Counted from the first letter of the stretch, positions 1 through 12,411 are shown. The stretch is 64,000 nucleotides of DNA from Gammaproteobacteria bacterium (GCA_002708765.1 PAPD01000043.1:18166-82165); one strand, 5' to 3'. Program-made: numbers and translations. The notes: generated from the letters alone by a model not told the origin.

Positions 1-1
1 T

Positions 2-295
2 AAGTTTGATAGTCAGGATAAGATTATATATAGCCTTGCTAGTGCAGTTGAACCAGGAACTTTTAATATCTCTCAAATTTCGGAGTTTTCTACTCCCGGT
101 ATAACAATGTTCATGCGTATTGACGGAATTTCTGATTCTGAAAAAAATTTTGAGGACATGCTAGATCTTGCTGAAAGAATTTCGTCAGAATTTGATGCAC
201 AGATATATGATGAAACGAGAAGCGTTCTTACTAGGCAAACGGTTGAGCATATTCGTCAGAAAATAAGAAATATAAAATTTAAAGAGATAGTTTGA
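2..295 (+). CDS. zipA: Cell division protein ZipA, C-terminal part (5' end outside window)
   Basis: Only the last 97 residues are in the window; the frame is open from base 2 to a TGA at 293-295. They match the C-terminal ZipA domain that binds the FtsZ tail at the inner face of the membrane. Visible features are the 'PGTF' turn, 'FSTPGITMFMRI', a helix with 'MLDLAERISSEFDAQIYDE', and the terminal 'LTRQTVEHIRQKI' helix typical of the family. The membrane anchor and linker lie upstream of the window. The gene sits 10 bp upstream of ligA, as in many gammaproteobacteria, which supports the call. Confidence 0.88.
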   Translation, partial: KFDSQDKIIYSLASAVEPGTFNISQISEFSTPGITMFMRIDGISDSEKNFEDMLDLAERISSEFDAQIYDETRSVLTRQTVEHIRQKIRNIKFKEIV

Positions 296-299
296 TTAG

Positions 300-2934
<2,635 letters not shown>

Positions 2935-3029
2935 GAGTTTTTTCCATAGAAAAGGATCGTGTTGATATATCCCATAAAACTGCATCTTGCCAGAATAAAA
3001 CGAAGAGAGTTTAGCTAAAAGGCTCAGAA

Positions 3030-3921
3030 ATGAAATTAAGTTCTAGGGACGAAAAGAGAGGGAAAAAACTTGAAAGAATCCGATCTTTTAGTTCGGCTTT
3101 AGGTAAATATGACAATATTCCCCTGGCATCGGCTATTTTAGAAAATTTGGATCGGTTAAAAGGTTTTGATAACAAAAGACCACTGGTTTTTTCTATATCA
3201 GGAGCGCCGGGAACAGGAAAGACTACCTTTGCTAAAGCGTTGGGAATTGCCCTAAAAAAAAAAATTCGGGATATCGGTTTCCAGGGTTTCCTTAGACGAT
3301 TTTTATTTACCTAGAGCTGAAAGAATGGAGCTCGCAAGATCTATTCATCCGCTGCTTATTACTCGGGGTCCTCCAGGAACTCATGACGTAAAAAAGTTGA
3401 GTCAGGTGATAGAAAGTTTAAGATCTGGTTTTCCCGCAAGATCTCCTGTTTTCGATAAGGTTTTAGATGATAGAGTTAAACAGGATCGTTTGATTGAGCC
3501 AGCGCCGGTGCTCGTTTGTGAGGGCTGGTTTTTGGGCGCGGTGCCTCAATCTATTTATGCCTTAGATCAGCCTGTTAACGAATTCGAACGCATCAAAGAT
3601 AAAGATGGAATTTGGCGAAGCTGGGTCAATGATCAGATTGTTCTGTACAAAGAGATCTTTTTTTCAGATGTTTTAATTTTTCTTAGAGCTCCTTCTTTTG
3701 GTGCTTCAATCACTTGGCGGCGGGCTCAGGAAGCGGAAAACGAAGAGGTGAGCGAGACAAAACGAAGACGAAATTCCTTTGACGTTGAAGAATTTCTGAA
3801 ACACTTTGAAAGGCTTATGCTTTGGATAAATGAAGATTTACCAACACGTTCCCAGATCCAAATCATCTTTGATGAAAATCACAACATTGAAAAAATTATT
3901 GACGCCTCAAGGAACGAATGA
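3030..3921 (+). pseudogene. D-glycerate 3-kinase (P-loop, GLYK type), single-base frameshift in A11 run
   Basis: Two partial frames (3030-3314 and 3325-3921) form one gene if one A is removed from the 11-A run at 3254-3264, giving about 296 residues, the usual family length. The N-terminal part has the Walker A motif 'SGAPGTGKTT'. After correction the frame continues 'VSLDDFYLPRAER', then 'HPLLITRGPPGTHD', both hallmarks of the plant-type D-glycerate 3-kinase family that makes 3-phosphoglycerate from glycerate. The intact coding sense on both sides points to a sequencing error, a very recent mutation, or slippage on the A-run rather than old decay. The family assignment is strong; whether the gene works is open. 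Confidence 0.75.
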
Positions 3922-4040
3922 TTTCCTTTGCAGCTATCTAGATAGACATAGCTTTTAAATTCCCTAGTTTCTTGAAAACCAATTTGGTTATCCTTATTAT
4001 CAAGAGAGTTGAAAGAGAATACCTGCGTCGAGGTTAAAAT

Positions 4041-5174
4041 ATGGAATTTTCACTTTCTGAAGAACAGACACTTCTCCAAGATAGTGTTCAGCGTTATATC
4101 CAAAATAGTTACTCCTTTGAAGAACGGCAACGATTGATTATAACTGAAGAGGGGTTTAGCAGAGAAAACTGGAAGAGTTTTGCTGATCTCGGGTGGCTAG
4201 CTTTGCCGTTTTCCGAAGATGTTGGAGGTCTTGGAGGGACGGCGGTGGAAACGATGATCCTAATGGAGGAATTTGGAAAGGGTCTGGTTGTTGAGCCCTA
4301 TCTTTCAAGTATTATTTTGGCAGGATCCATAATCGAAGAAGGTGGTTCAGAACATATCAAAACATCAGTTTTGACTGATATGATGGCGGGAGGAACCTTG
4401 GCGGCTTTAGCCTTTGTAGAGCCCCAGGCTCGTTTTAATCTGGCTGACGTGAATACAAGCGCTTCGGAGTTTGAAAATGGTTATAGGCTTAACGGGTTCA
4501 AGGGAGTGGTTATTGGAGGGCCAACAGCAAATCATTTAATAGTGCCAGCTAGAACGTCTGGAGAACAGAGAGATAAAAGTGGAATTACCTTGTTTTTTGT
4601 CGATGCTATGGCAAATGGGGTAACACGCCGAAATTATCCTACGATAGACGGACATCAGGCGTCCGAGATAGATTTTGAGGATGTTATGCTGAGTTCTGAT
4701 GATGTTATAGGTGAAATTGGCTCTGGCTTTTCGTTGCTTGAATCAGCTATAGATAAAGGAATTCTAGCTGTGGGTGCTGAAGCGGTAGGGGCCATGGAAG
4801 TGCTCTATAAGACCACTGTCGATTATTGTAAAACCAGGGAGCAATTCGGTCAGCCCATTGGAAAATTCCAGGTTCTGCAACACCGAATGGTAGATATGTT
4901 TATGGAGTATGAACAATCCAAATCTCTTCTATACATGGCCGCTATGCAAATGAATTCAGGGAAGGAAACTGAAAAAAGGAAAGCAATTTCTGCTTTAAAG
5001 GTACAGATAGGCAAGAGTGGACGATTTGTAGGACAGAACGCAATTCAATTGCACGGAGGAATGGGAATGACCGACGAGCTTAAAGTTGGCCATTATTTTA
5101 AGCGCCTCACAGCTATTGAAACGTTGTTCGGAAACGTAGACCATCATCTTAAGAAGTATGCAACTGAGGCATGA
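4041..5174 (+). CDS. Acyl-CoA dehydrogenase family protein
   Basis: FAD-dependent alpha,beta-dehydrogenase of acyl-CoA thioesters, 377 residues. The N-terminal helical domain begins 'MEFSLSEEQTLLQDSV'. The middle beta domain is followed by a C-terminal helical domain containing 'QFGQPIGKFQVLQHRM' and 'QLHGGMGMTDE'. The Glu in 'TAIETLFGN' lies where the catalytic base sits in this subfamily. It resembles the small-subunit-like dehydrogenases of the pimeloyl-CoA type; the real chain-length preference cannot be read from sequence. It overlaps the next gene by 4 bp (ATGA), so the two are translationally coupled. Confidence 0.9.
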   Translation: MEFSLSEEQTLLQDSVQRYIQNSYSFEERQRLIITEEGFSRENWKSFADLGWLALPFSEDVGGLGGTAVETMILMEEFGKGLVVEPYLSSIILAGSIIEEGGSEHIKTSVLTDMMAGGTLAALAFVEPQARFNLADVNTSASEFENGYRLNGFKGVVIGGPTANHLIVPARTSGEQRDKSGITLFFVDAMANGVTRRNYPTIDGHQASEIDFEDVMLSSDDVIGEIGSGFSLLESAIDKGILAVGAEAVGAMEVLYKTTVDYCKTREQFGQPIGKFQVLQHRMVDMFMEYEQSKSLLYMAAMQMNSGKETEKRKAISALKVQIGKSGRFVGQNAIQLHGGMGMTDELKVGHYFKRLTAIETLFGNVDHHLKKYATEA

Positions 5175-6037
5175 CCTCCGAAACACAAAAAACACCTGAT
5201 TGGTTCTGGCGTGCCATAGAAACAGAACCGGAAAAGAATGCGATAGAGGTGCGTGAGGCAAAGATCAATTTTTCTTCCTGGAGTAGACAAGGGCCAGGTT
5301 TGTTATTTGTTCATGGACACAATGCTCATGCCGGATGGTGGGATTTTATAGCACCTTTCTTTAAAGATCAGTACAGGGTAGTGGCGAATGATCTTTCTGG
5401 CATGGGTGACAGTGACCACAGAGATTCTTACGATTGTGACACATATATAGAAGAATTGATAAGAGTTGTCGAATTTAATGAATTGGGAAAAGATACAATT
5501 ATAGTCGCTCATAGTTTCGGTGGGATAATAGCTGTAAAAGCTTTCGCCGCTTTTCCGGACAGATTTAAAGGGTTAGTACTATTGGATTCTGGAGTAAAAC
5601 ATCCTGATGATCAGAAATCTTTCGAACCTCCTAGATCAGGGCGCCAGAAAATATATCCAAATGCTGAAATAGCGGCATCTAGATTTCGTCTTCAACCTCC
5701 CCAGCAATGCGAAAATCAATATATTTTGGATCATATAGCAAGAAATTCTGTGGAGTATGTGGATGGTGGATTTACTTGGAAATTTGATGATGAGCACCTC
5801 GAAAGAATGAAGTCCATTGACAATCTCGAAGAAGATTTCAGAGGTATTAAAACGAAATGTTCTCTAATTTATGGTGAGAAGAGTCAGTCTTTCTCAGAAA
5901 AGAGTGCTGGGCACATGAAAGATCTTCTTCCCCACCTTGAAGTGATCAAGCTTGAAGGAGCCCAGCATCATCTGTTTCTAGACCAGCCAATTTCGTTTGT
6001 AGAAAAATTGAAGGATCAACTGTCTGCATGGCGATAG
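5171..6037 (+). CDS. Alpha/beta-fold hydrolase
   Basis: A 288-residue single-domain alpha/beta hydrolase. The oxyanion motif 'FVHGHNAHAGWW' lies near residue 47. The nucleophile elbow 'AHSFGG' (Ser near residue 115) is clear, and the terminal catalytic His is probably in 'GAQHHLFLDQP'. 'NDLSGMGDSDH' is typical of the epoxide-hydrolase/lactonase/esterase branch. The substrate is unknown. The ATGA overlap with the preceding acyl-CoA dehydrogenase suggests they handle related acyl or ester compounds. Confidence 0.85.
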   Translation: MTSETQKTPDWFWRAIETEPEKNAIEVREAKINFSSWSRQGPGLLFVHGHNAHAGWWDFIAPFFKDQYRVVANDLSGMGDSDHRDSYDCDTYIEELIRVVEFNELGKDTIIVAHSFGGIIAVKAFAAFPDRFKGLVLLDSGVKHPDDQKSFEPPRSGRQKIYPNAEIAASRFRLQPPQQCENQYILDHIARNSVEYVDGGFTWKFDDEHLERMKSIDNLEEDFRGIKTKCSLIYGEKSQSFSEKSAGHMKDLLPHLEVIKLEGAQHHLFLDQPISFVEKLKDQLSAWR

Positions 6038-6056
6038 AGCTACTGTCTATATACCG

Positions 6057-7243
6057 CTAGCAGGCCTCGACAAGTCCGGCGGCTCCCATACCTCCGCCAA
6101 TGCACATCGAGACGATACCAAATTTCTTCTCCCGTCTCTTCAATTCCCGAATTATGTGACCTGTAAGTCTCGATCCTGTCATACCGAAAGGATGTCCTAT
6201 CGCAATCGATCCTCCATTGACATTATATATCTCAGGATCAATTTTTAACTCCTCTCTACAGTAGAGGCACTGGGACGCAAATGCTTCGTTTAGTTCTACA
6301 AGGTCAATATCAGATAATTTCAGCCCTGCAGCTGAAAGCAGTTTCGGTATCGCGAAAACCGGGCCGATTCCCATTTCATCTGGCTCGCATCCGGCGACGG
6401 TCCATCCTCTAAAATAGGCCATAGGCGTGCAACCAAGTTCTTTGGCTCTTTTTCGCTCATAACTAGGGTCATTGAAGCTCCATCAGATAGTTGTGAAGCA
6501 TTTCCTGCGGTCACTGTGCCGTCCTCTTCGAATACTGTGGGTAATTTAGAAAGTCCCTCAATCGTGGTTTCTGGTCGGTTACATTCGTCGCCGATGCATT
6601 CGCCAGCAACTATTTCACTTTCCCCCGTTGCTTTATCAATGATCTTTTTCCATTTAACTTTCATGGGAACGATTTCGTCTTCAAACAGATTCGCATTTTG
6701 GGCTGCCGCAATTCTTTTTTGGCTTTCCAACGCGAAGGCATCTTGTGCTTCTCTGGTCACATTATATCTTCGAGCTACCACTTCGGCGGTATTTCCCATT
6801 GCCATAAATATGTCAGGTGATTTTTCCAAAATGGACGGGTGTATATCAGATGTCCCAGAAGTTTGTCTTTGTCCTGCTGATATAGACTCGACACCTCCGG
6901 CAATCATTATATCTGAGTAGCCGCTAGAGATCTGCGTCGCGGCCATCGCTATAGAGTTCAAGCCGGAGGAACAGGCTCGACTAATAGTCGTGCCAGCCAC
7001 GCTAGTTGGTAAATTGGATAGAATGACTGCCAATCTAGCAATATTTCCGCCTTGTTCACCAATTTGACTTGCTGCACCGACAATAACATCTTCAATCTCA
7101 ACTGGGTCAATTGATTCATTTCTTGAAAGTAAAGCATCTATGCAATGCGCGACCTGATCGTCTGGTCGGGTAAGGTTAAAAGATCCCCTAAATGATTTAG
7201 CTAGGCCGGTACGAACACTATCTACGATTACGACGTCGCGCAT
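6057..7243 (-). pseudogene. Acetyl-CoA acetyltransferase (thiolase), frameshifted
   Basis: Two minus-strand frames (7243 down to about 6450, and about 6450 down to 6057) together encode one thiolase. After 'LVMSEK' the N-terminal frame turns to nonsense. Adding one T to the five-T run at 6449-6453 restores '[16 protein letters not shown]' and a full product of about 395 residues, the normal length. All active-site parts remain: the nucleophilic Cys in 'SRACSSGLNS', the His in '[10 protein letters not shown]', and the C-terminal Cys in 'CIGGGMG'. Thiolases join or cleave acyl-CoAs by C-C bond chemistry in beta-oxidation or in acetoacetyl-CoA formation. It is convergent with the hydrolase and divergent from glpK. 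Confidence 0.82.
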
Positions 7244-7390
7244 AATTTTTCCCCTTTTAAAATTCTGATTTTGCAGTTAACCACGCTTTATCTCAAGTCT
7301 CTTAGGTAAAATCAATTTTAAAGTGGGTTAATTTCCTTATTGTAATTAAAAAAAATTTCACTGATAGTGATGGAAAAAGAGAGGTTGAAG

Positions 7391-8875
7391 ATGTCTAACA
7401 AGTACGTGCTGGCAATTGATCAGGGCACCACTAGTTCTAGAGCTATTCTTTTCTCGGCTGACTGCAAGCCAGTAGGAATGGCACAAAAAGAGTTCACACA
7501 ATATTTTCCAGCGGACGGATGGGTAGAACACGATCCGGAAGAGATATGGAGTTCTACTAAAAGTGTCTGTACAGCAGTGTTAGAGAAAAATTCGGTTTTG
7601 TCCCATGAAATTGAAGCTATCGGAATAACTAACCAAAGAGAAACTACTATTATCTGGGATAAAACAACTGGGCGACCCGTATATAACGCAATAGTATGGC
7701 AAGATCGTCGGACGGCAGAAATTTGTGATAATTTAAGAGCGGATGGACATGAGCAATGGATAAGTGAAAGGACTGGCCTGGTATTGGACCCATATTTTTC
7801 AGCGAGCAAAATTCAGTGGATTCTTGATAATGTAGAGGGAGCGAGAAAAAAGGCTGAATTGGGTCACTTGTTGTTCGGCACAATAGATTCGTTTCTTCTT
7901 TGGCGTCTGACGGGGGGGGGATCTCATAAAACAGACGCCACGAATGCATCGAGGACGATGTTGTTTAATATACATAGCCAGTCTTGGGATTCCGATTTGT
8001 TGTCCTTGCTAAGAATTCCTGAATCTATGTTACCTTCTGTCGAAGACTGTTCTAGCGAGTTTGGTTATTCTGAAAGGAGTATTTTTGGAGATTCTATTCC
8101 TATTCTTGGTGTTGCTGGAGACCAACACGCAGCTTTGATAGGACAATGTTGTTTCGAATCTGGAATGATAAAAAGCACGTTTGGCACAGGGTGTTTTGTC
8201 ATGCTAAATACAGGAGATCATCCTGTTCGATCTAAAAACAAGCTGCTTACTACTGTCGCTTATAGATTAAATGGCCAAACGACTTATGGTTTGGAGGGAA
8301 GTATTTTTGTGGCGGGTGCAGCTATTCAATGGTTGAGAGATAAGGTGAAACTTATTTCCTCGGCTGAAGAAAGTGAACAAATCGCAAGAAGAGTCGAAGG
8401 CAACAGTGGTTTATATCTGGTGCCGGCTTTTACAGGTCTTGGCGCACCGTATTGGGACCCTAATGCACGAGGTGCGCTCCTTGGGTTAACTAGGGATACC
8501 ACAGGTGATGATATTGTTAGAGCCACTCTCGAAAGTGTATCATATCAATGTCGGGACCTGCTCGAGAGCATGACCCTAGATGGCGCTCCCATCTCAAGGC
8601 TTCTTGTAGATGGAGGTATGGTTACGAATGATTGGTTAGCTCAGAATTTAGCTGATATTCTTCAGCTCTCTGTGGATAGGCCGAAGATCAGCGAAACGAC
8701 GGCTCTTGGCGCTGCTTATCTCGCGTCCCTAGGAGCGAACTTGGTATCAGGTTTAGATGAAATTTCTAATAAGTGGGAGATTGACGAACAATTTTCTCCT
8801 TTAATTAAATCAAGTGAGGCTGATGATCTTTATAAGGGGTGGCAGCATTCCGTTAAACGAACCCTTAGTATTTAG
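7391..8875 (+). CDS. glpK: Glycerol kinase
   Basis: FGGY-family kinase phosphorylating glycerol to glycerol 3-phosphate with ATP. Motifs include '[14 protein letters not shown]' at the N-terminus, '[13 protein letters not shown]', '[10 protein letters not shown]', '[13 protein letters not shown]', 'STFGTGCFV' and '[10 protein letters not shown]'. The start at 7391 (494 residues) is preferred because AGAGG lies at 7380-7384. The in-frame GTG 7367 and ATG 7370 have no ribosome-binding site. No glpD, glpF or glpR is adjacent. The gene is divergent from the thiolase. Confidence 0.97.
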   Translation: MSNKYVLAIDQGTTSSRAILFSADCKPVGMAQKEFTQYFPADGWVEHDPEEIWSSTKSVCTAVLEKNSVLSHEIEAIGITNQRETTIIWDKTTGRPVYNAIVWQDRRTAEICDNLRADGHEQWISERTGLVLDPYFSASKIQWILDNVEGARKKAELGHLLFGTIDSFLLWRLTGGGSHKTDATNASRTMLFNIHSQSWDSDLLSLLRIPESMLPSVEDCSSEFGYSERSIFGDSIPILGVAGDQHAALIGQCCFESGMIKSTFGTGCFVMLNTGDHPVRSKNKLLTTVAYRLNGQTTYGLEGSIFVAGAAIQWLRDKVKLISSAEESEQIARRVEGNSGLYLVPAFTGLGAPYWDPNARGALLGLTRDTTGDDIVRATLESVSYQCRDLLESMTLDGAPISRLLVDGGMVTNDWLAQNLADILQLSVDRPKISETTALGAAYLASLGANLVSGLDEISNKWEIDEQFSPLIKSSEADDLYKGWQHSVKRTLSI

Positions 8876-8876
8876 T

Positions 8877-10058
8877 TTAGCTGCTTTCTACTAGCTCACA
8901 GACGATTTCACAAATATTGTCCGCTTCCTTATCGCTGATAGTTAAGGGAGGAAGAAGTCTTATTACGTTTTCGGCCGTTACATTTATTAACAATCCCTTC
9001 CCTAGCGCTATTTCAACCAGTTCTGGGCATGGTTTATTAAGTTCTATTCCGATCATCAGACCCATTCCCCTAATTTCTTTCACGGCATTTAGGTCACCTA
9101 GCCGACCTCGAAAAATTTTTACCATCCGTGCGCCGACTTCTTCGGCTCGCTTTGTGAGATTAAGTTTATGGATTTGGTCTAAGACTGTGGAAGCTACTTG
9201 GCATACCAGAGGGTTCCCTCCAAAGGTCGATCCGTGATTCCCCGGTTGCATTAGCTCTGAAGCTTTTCCTCTAGCGAGACAAACTCCTATAGGCAAGCCG
9301 TTTCCTAATCCTTTAGCAAGTGTAGCGACATCTGGGCATACATCATAATTCTGATAACAGAAAAATGAGCCTGTCCTGCCATTACCCGTTTGAATTTCAT
9401 CCAACATTAAAAGCCATTCGTTATCATCACAAATTTTCCTTAGACCTTGCAGGTAATTTCTGTCTGGGATTCTTATTCCGCCTTCACCTTGTATGGGCTC
9501 GACAAATATTGAGACAACATTTTTGTTGTTCTCGGCGATGTTTTGTATTGCATTGAGATCATTAAATGGAACCCGAATAAATCCGTCTACTAGTGGTTCA
9601 AACCCTGCATGGACTTTTCGACTTCCGGTCGCGGTTAGAGTAGCAAGAGTTCTGCCATGAAAAGAGGAGTCCGCAACAACTATTAAGGGGTTTTTTATAC
9701 TCTTTCTATTTCCAAATAGCCTAGCAATTTTTATAGCACATTCATTTGCTTCAGCTCCGGAGTTTCCAAAAAACATGTTGTCCATCCCTGATATTCGCTG
9801 CAGTTGATCAGCTAATTTTTCTTGGTTTGGAATTCGATAAAGATTCGATGTATGAATCAGCTGGTTTGCCTGATTTTTTATAGCGTCCGCTACAGCTTGA
9901 TTTGCATGCCCGAGAATTACTACTGCGATACCAGATAAGGCATCCAGATACCTGTTGCCTTTTGAGTCAATTAACCAAGACCCTTCTCCTTTAACGAAAG
10001 ATATATCCTGTCGGCCGTAGGTTGGCATTATCGAAGAATCCATTTTTATCTGTTCCAT
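8877..10058 (-). CDS. argD: Acetylornithine/succinyldiaminopimelate aminotransferase
   Basis: PLP-dependent class III aminotransferase of arginine (and possibly lysine) synthesis, 393 residues. Recognisable motifs: 'NRYLDALSGIAV' near the N-terminus; 'NSGAEANECAIKIAR' (phosphate and PLP contacts); 'FVEPIQGEGG'; 'LMLDEIQTGNGRTG' with the PLP-pyridine Asp; 'LAKGLGNGLPIG' with the Schiff-base Lys; and 'GSTFGGNPL'. It ends 1 bp from glpK in convergent orientation. argG is found about 2.4 kb away, but the two genes are not in one operon. Confidence 0.93.
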   Translation of the reverse strand: MEQIKMDSSIMPTYGRQDISFVKGEGSWLIDSKGNRYLDALSGIAVVILGHANQAVADAIKNQANQLIHTSNLYRIPNQEKLADQLQRISGMDNMFFGNSGAEANECAIKIARLFGNRKSIKNPLIVVADSSFHGRTLATLTATGSRKVHAGFEPLVDGFIRVPFNDLNAIQNIAENNKNVVSIFVEPIQGEGGIRIPDRNYLQGLRKICDDNEWLLMLDEIQTGNGRTGSFFCYQNYDVCPDVATLAKGLGNGLPIGVCLARGKASELMQPGNHGSTFGGNPLVCQVASTVLDQIHKLNLTKRAEEVGARMVKIFRGRLGDLNAVKEIRGMGLMIGIELNKPCPELVEIALGKGLLINVTAENVIRLLPPLTISDKEADNICEIVCELVESS

Positions 10059-10167
10059 TGGGTTAAATGTCTAAAATTGATAATAAACCAACTATTGGCA
10101 AGAGCAAATCATGAGAACCCGATAAATTTGAGATAGAATGAAACATTAGTTAATGATTTGGAACGAG

Positions 10168-10183
10168 AAAGTATTTATACTTT
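10168..10183. promoter_or_regulatory. 7-bp inverted repeat upstream of grxD (possible operator)
   Basis: AAAGTAT-TT-ATACTTT is a perfect 7+2+7 palindrome in the argD-grxD divergent spacer, 41 bp before the grxD ATG. It contains TATACT, which could act as a -10 element, so a bound protein would be expected to affect grxD transcription. No regulator can be named. AT-rich palindromes of this size also arise by chance, hence the low confidence. Confidence 0.3.
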
Positions 10184-10224
10184 TTATATTCAGAATCAGG
10201 GCTTAATTAGGAGACGCTCGATTT

Positions 10225-10551
10225 ATGGAGATCCATGAAATCATAAGAGAACAAATTTCGACTAACAAAGTGTTAATATATATGAAAGGTTCGCCGGATG
10301 CGCCTCAATGCGGTTTTTCGGCTCAGGCGAGTCAGGCCCTGATAGGGTGTGGTGAACGTTTTTCTTTTATAGATATTCTTTCTAACCCAGAAATTAGAGC
10401 TCACCTTCCGGAGGTATCAGATTGGCCTACTTTCCCCCAGCTTTTTGTGTCTGGGGAATTGATAGGTGGGTGCGATATAATCATGGAAATGTACGAAAGC
10501 GGGGAACTTCAAGATTTAATAAAAGACAAACCTTTATTGCCCGATGAATAG
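10225..10551 (+). CDS. grxD: Grx4-family monothiol glutaredoxin
   Basis: A 108-residue glutaredoxin with the monothiol active site 'CGFS' in 'GSPDAPQCGFSAQ'. It also has the glutathione-binding 'WPTFPQLFVSGELIGGCDI'. Grx4 proteins bind [2Fe-2S] clusters with glutathione and partner with BolA or Fe-S assembly proteins in the cytoplasm. Complete family length. Ribosome-binding site TAGGAG lies about 11 bp upstream of the ATG. It is convergent with rnt. Confidence 0.95.
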   Translation: MEIHEIIREQISTNKVLIYMKGSPDAPQCGFSAQASQALIGCGERFSFIDILSNPEIRAHLPEVSDWPTFPQLFVSGELIGGCDIIMEMYESGELQDLIKDKPLLPDE

Positions 10552-10640
10552 GTGAGATTGATGATTATTGGACTGGGCTTCTAGTAAAGTTTTTGAGAAT
10601 CTCTGAACTATTCGGTTTCCTTATCTTCTAACGCTCAAAT

Positions 10641-11309
10641 TTAAGGTGTGGTCCTTTCTTTCCAGAGATTGACTATCTGACAAAACAGTTCGGCTGTTTT
10701 GTTGCAATCATAAATTGCTGAATGAGCAGCATCGTTGTCGAATGCTATGCCCGCTACTTGGCAGGCCCTAGCTAAAACCGTCTGCCCATATGCTAGACCA
10801 GCAAGCGTCGCGGTATCGAAGGTTGAGAACGGGTGGAATGGGTTTCTTTTAATATTGCACCTTTCCACTGCTTTGTTTAAAAACCCATGATCAAAACTGG
10901 CGTTGTGAGCTACGACTATTGCGCGATGACAACCGGTTTTTTTGATCTCGATTCTTATTTTTTTGAACATCTCCTGCAAGGCTTGTTTTTCTTCAACCGC
11001 TAGCCGGAAAGGGTGATCGGGATCAATCCCTGTAAATTGAAGAGCAGAGCTTTCGATGTTTGATCCATGAAATGGCTTTATGTTGAAAGATAATGTGTCG
11101 CCGGGTTCTAGGTAGCCAGCACTGTTCATTTCTATGATAACCATAGAGCTTTCAAGCAGTGCATCGGTTTCCGAGTTGAACCCACCTGTCTCTAGGTCTA
11201 GTACAACTGGCAGATATCCCCGAAAGCGTTCGGCAATGGCTGATTTTTCTCCTCTTGTTAGATTATTCAAGTTGATATTCTCTCGCAGTGGAATTCTCAC
11301 CCGACTCAA
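10641..11309 (-). CDS. rnt: Ribonuclease T
   Basis: A DEDDh 3'-5' exoribonuclease that trims the 3' ends of tRNA and other stable RNAs. The 222 residues show all acidic motifs: 'VVLDLETGGFN' (DxE), 'VVAHNASFDHGFL', 'TFDTATLAGLAYGQTVL', and 'AHSAIYDCNKTAELF' with the catalytic His/Asp. The chosen ATG makes it overlap pyrC by 47 bp in another frame. No better start is visible before the conserved 'AERFRGYLPVV', so the overlap seems real. The residues before that motif are not conserved in E. coli RNase T. Confidence 0.95.
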   Translation of the reverse strand: MSRVRIPLRENINLNNLTRGEKSAIAERFRGYLPVVLDLETGGFNSETDALLESSMVIIEMNSAGYLEPGDTLSFNIKPFHGSNIESSALQFTGIDPDHPFRLAVEEKQALQEMFKKIRIEIKKTGCHRAIVVAHNASFDHGFLNKAVERCNIKRNPFHPFSTFDTATLAGLAYGQTVLARACQVAGIAFDNDAAHSAIYDCNKTAELFCQIVNLWKERTTP

Positions 11310-12333
11310 TTTTCCAGTTCAACGTTTCTCCTGCCTTAATAGGAGTTAACTCGTCTCCACCGAAATCAATTTTCTGATCAACAATCCAGTCACGTCTTTC
11401 CATAGTGATAGTATCCCTATTACGAGGAAATCGGTAGAAGTCTGCACCAAAGTGACTGGAAAAACCTTCAAGCCTGGACATTGCGTTTTGCGAATCAAAT
11501 ACCTCCGCATACAGCTCTATCCCCGCATGAGAGGTATAACAGCCAGCAGCGCAACCACATATCTTCTCTTTTTCTTGCCTAGGGTGCGGTGCGGAATCAG
11601 TTCCTAGAAAAAAACTTTTGTTTCCTGATATTGCTGCTTCTATTAAGGCCTTTTGGTGGGTATTCCTTTTTAATATTGGCAAACAATAGTAGAGAGGATT
11701 TAATGTTCCGGCCAATAACTTATTGCGATCATATAATAGGTGATGTGCGGTTATTGTAGCTGCGACCTTGTCGTTTGATTCTTTGATAAAATTAACAGCT
11801 TCCTCGGTTGTTATGTGTTCCAGAACAATTCTCATGCTAGGAAATGTCTGGACAATTTTCTTGAGGTACTTATCGATAAAATAGGATTCTCGATCATAAA
11901 CGTCAACTTCAGGGTTTGTTACCTCCCCGTGAATACAGAGCACAAGGTCATTTTCCTGTATTGCGTCAAAAACCGGATACATGTTTTCAATAGATTTGAT
12001 TCCAAACTCTGAATTTGTTGTGACTCCCGATGGATAGAGTTTGTAAGCAGGCACAAAATCATAGTTTTCCTTTGTCTCATTTACTGAATGAGGTGTTGTT
12101 TCCTCGGTTAGATATAATGCGAATAATGGTTCAAAGCCTGTCCTTGAATAGGACAGTATTTTTTTTCGGTAGTTATCAGCTAAAGAACCACTGGTTATCG
12201 GTGGAAAAAGGTTAGGCATAGCTAAAACTCTTCCGAAATACCTGGAAGCATCTTCGACAGTTCGTTTTAAATAAGCCCCATCTCTAAGATGAATGTGCCA
12301 GTCATCAGGTCTTGTTAGAGTTATTTGTTCCAT
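11263..12333 (-). CDS. pyrC: Dihydroorotase
   Basis: Zinc metalloenzyme of pyrimidine synthesis that cyclises carbamoyl-aspartate to dihydroorotate. At 356 residues it is the short PyrC type. Metal-binding 'DDWHIHLRDG' lies near residue 11, the carboxylated-Lys region is 'AYKLYPSGVTTNS', and further ligands are in 'LCIHGEVT' and 'VLEHITT'. The catalytic Asp is in 'FFLGTDSAPH'. Divergent from argG and overlapping the start of rnt. Confidence 0.96.
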   Translation of the reverse strand: MEQITLTRPDDWHIHLRDGAYLKRTVEDASRYFGRVLAMPNLFPPITSGSLADNYRKKILSYSRTGFEPLFALYLTEETTPHSVNETKENYDFVPAYKLYPSGVTTNSEFGIKSIENMYPVFDAIQENDLVLCIHGEVTNPEVDVYDRESYFIDKYLKKIVQTFPSMRIVLEHITTEEAVNFIKESNDKVAATITAHHLLYDRNKLLAGTLNPLYYCLPILKRNTHQKALIEAAISGNKSFFLGTDSAPHPRQEKEKICGCAAGCYTSHAGIELYAEVFDSQNAMSRLEGFSSHFGADFYRFPRNRDTITMERRDWIVDQKIDFGGDELTPIKAGETLNWKIESGENSTAREYQLE

Positions 12334-12358
12334 AATATCCTTTAATTTTTATAACTAA

Positions 12359-12386
12359 TTGTACCACGTTGTAAAATATGTAATAT
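12359..12386 (+). promoter_or_regulatory. Putative sigma70 promoter for argG
   Basis: TTGTAC (12359-12364), a 16-bp spacer and TAATAT (12381-12386) precede argG, predicting a start near 12393 and a leader of about 19 bases with the AGAGGG ribosome-binding site. Read by eye from consensus hexamers. Confidence 0.45.
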
Positions 12387-12411
12387 GGATCGCTCTTTAG
12401 AGGGCTTAAGA

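Noticed and set aside
7277..7331. Imperfect inverted repeat TTAACC...GGTTAA between the thiolase and glpK
   Set aside because: Only six bases match cleanly over 55 bp in an AT-rich spacer; chance is likely.
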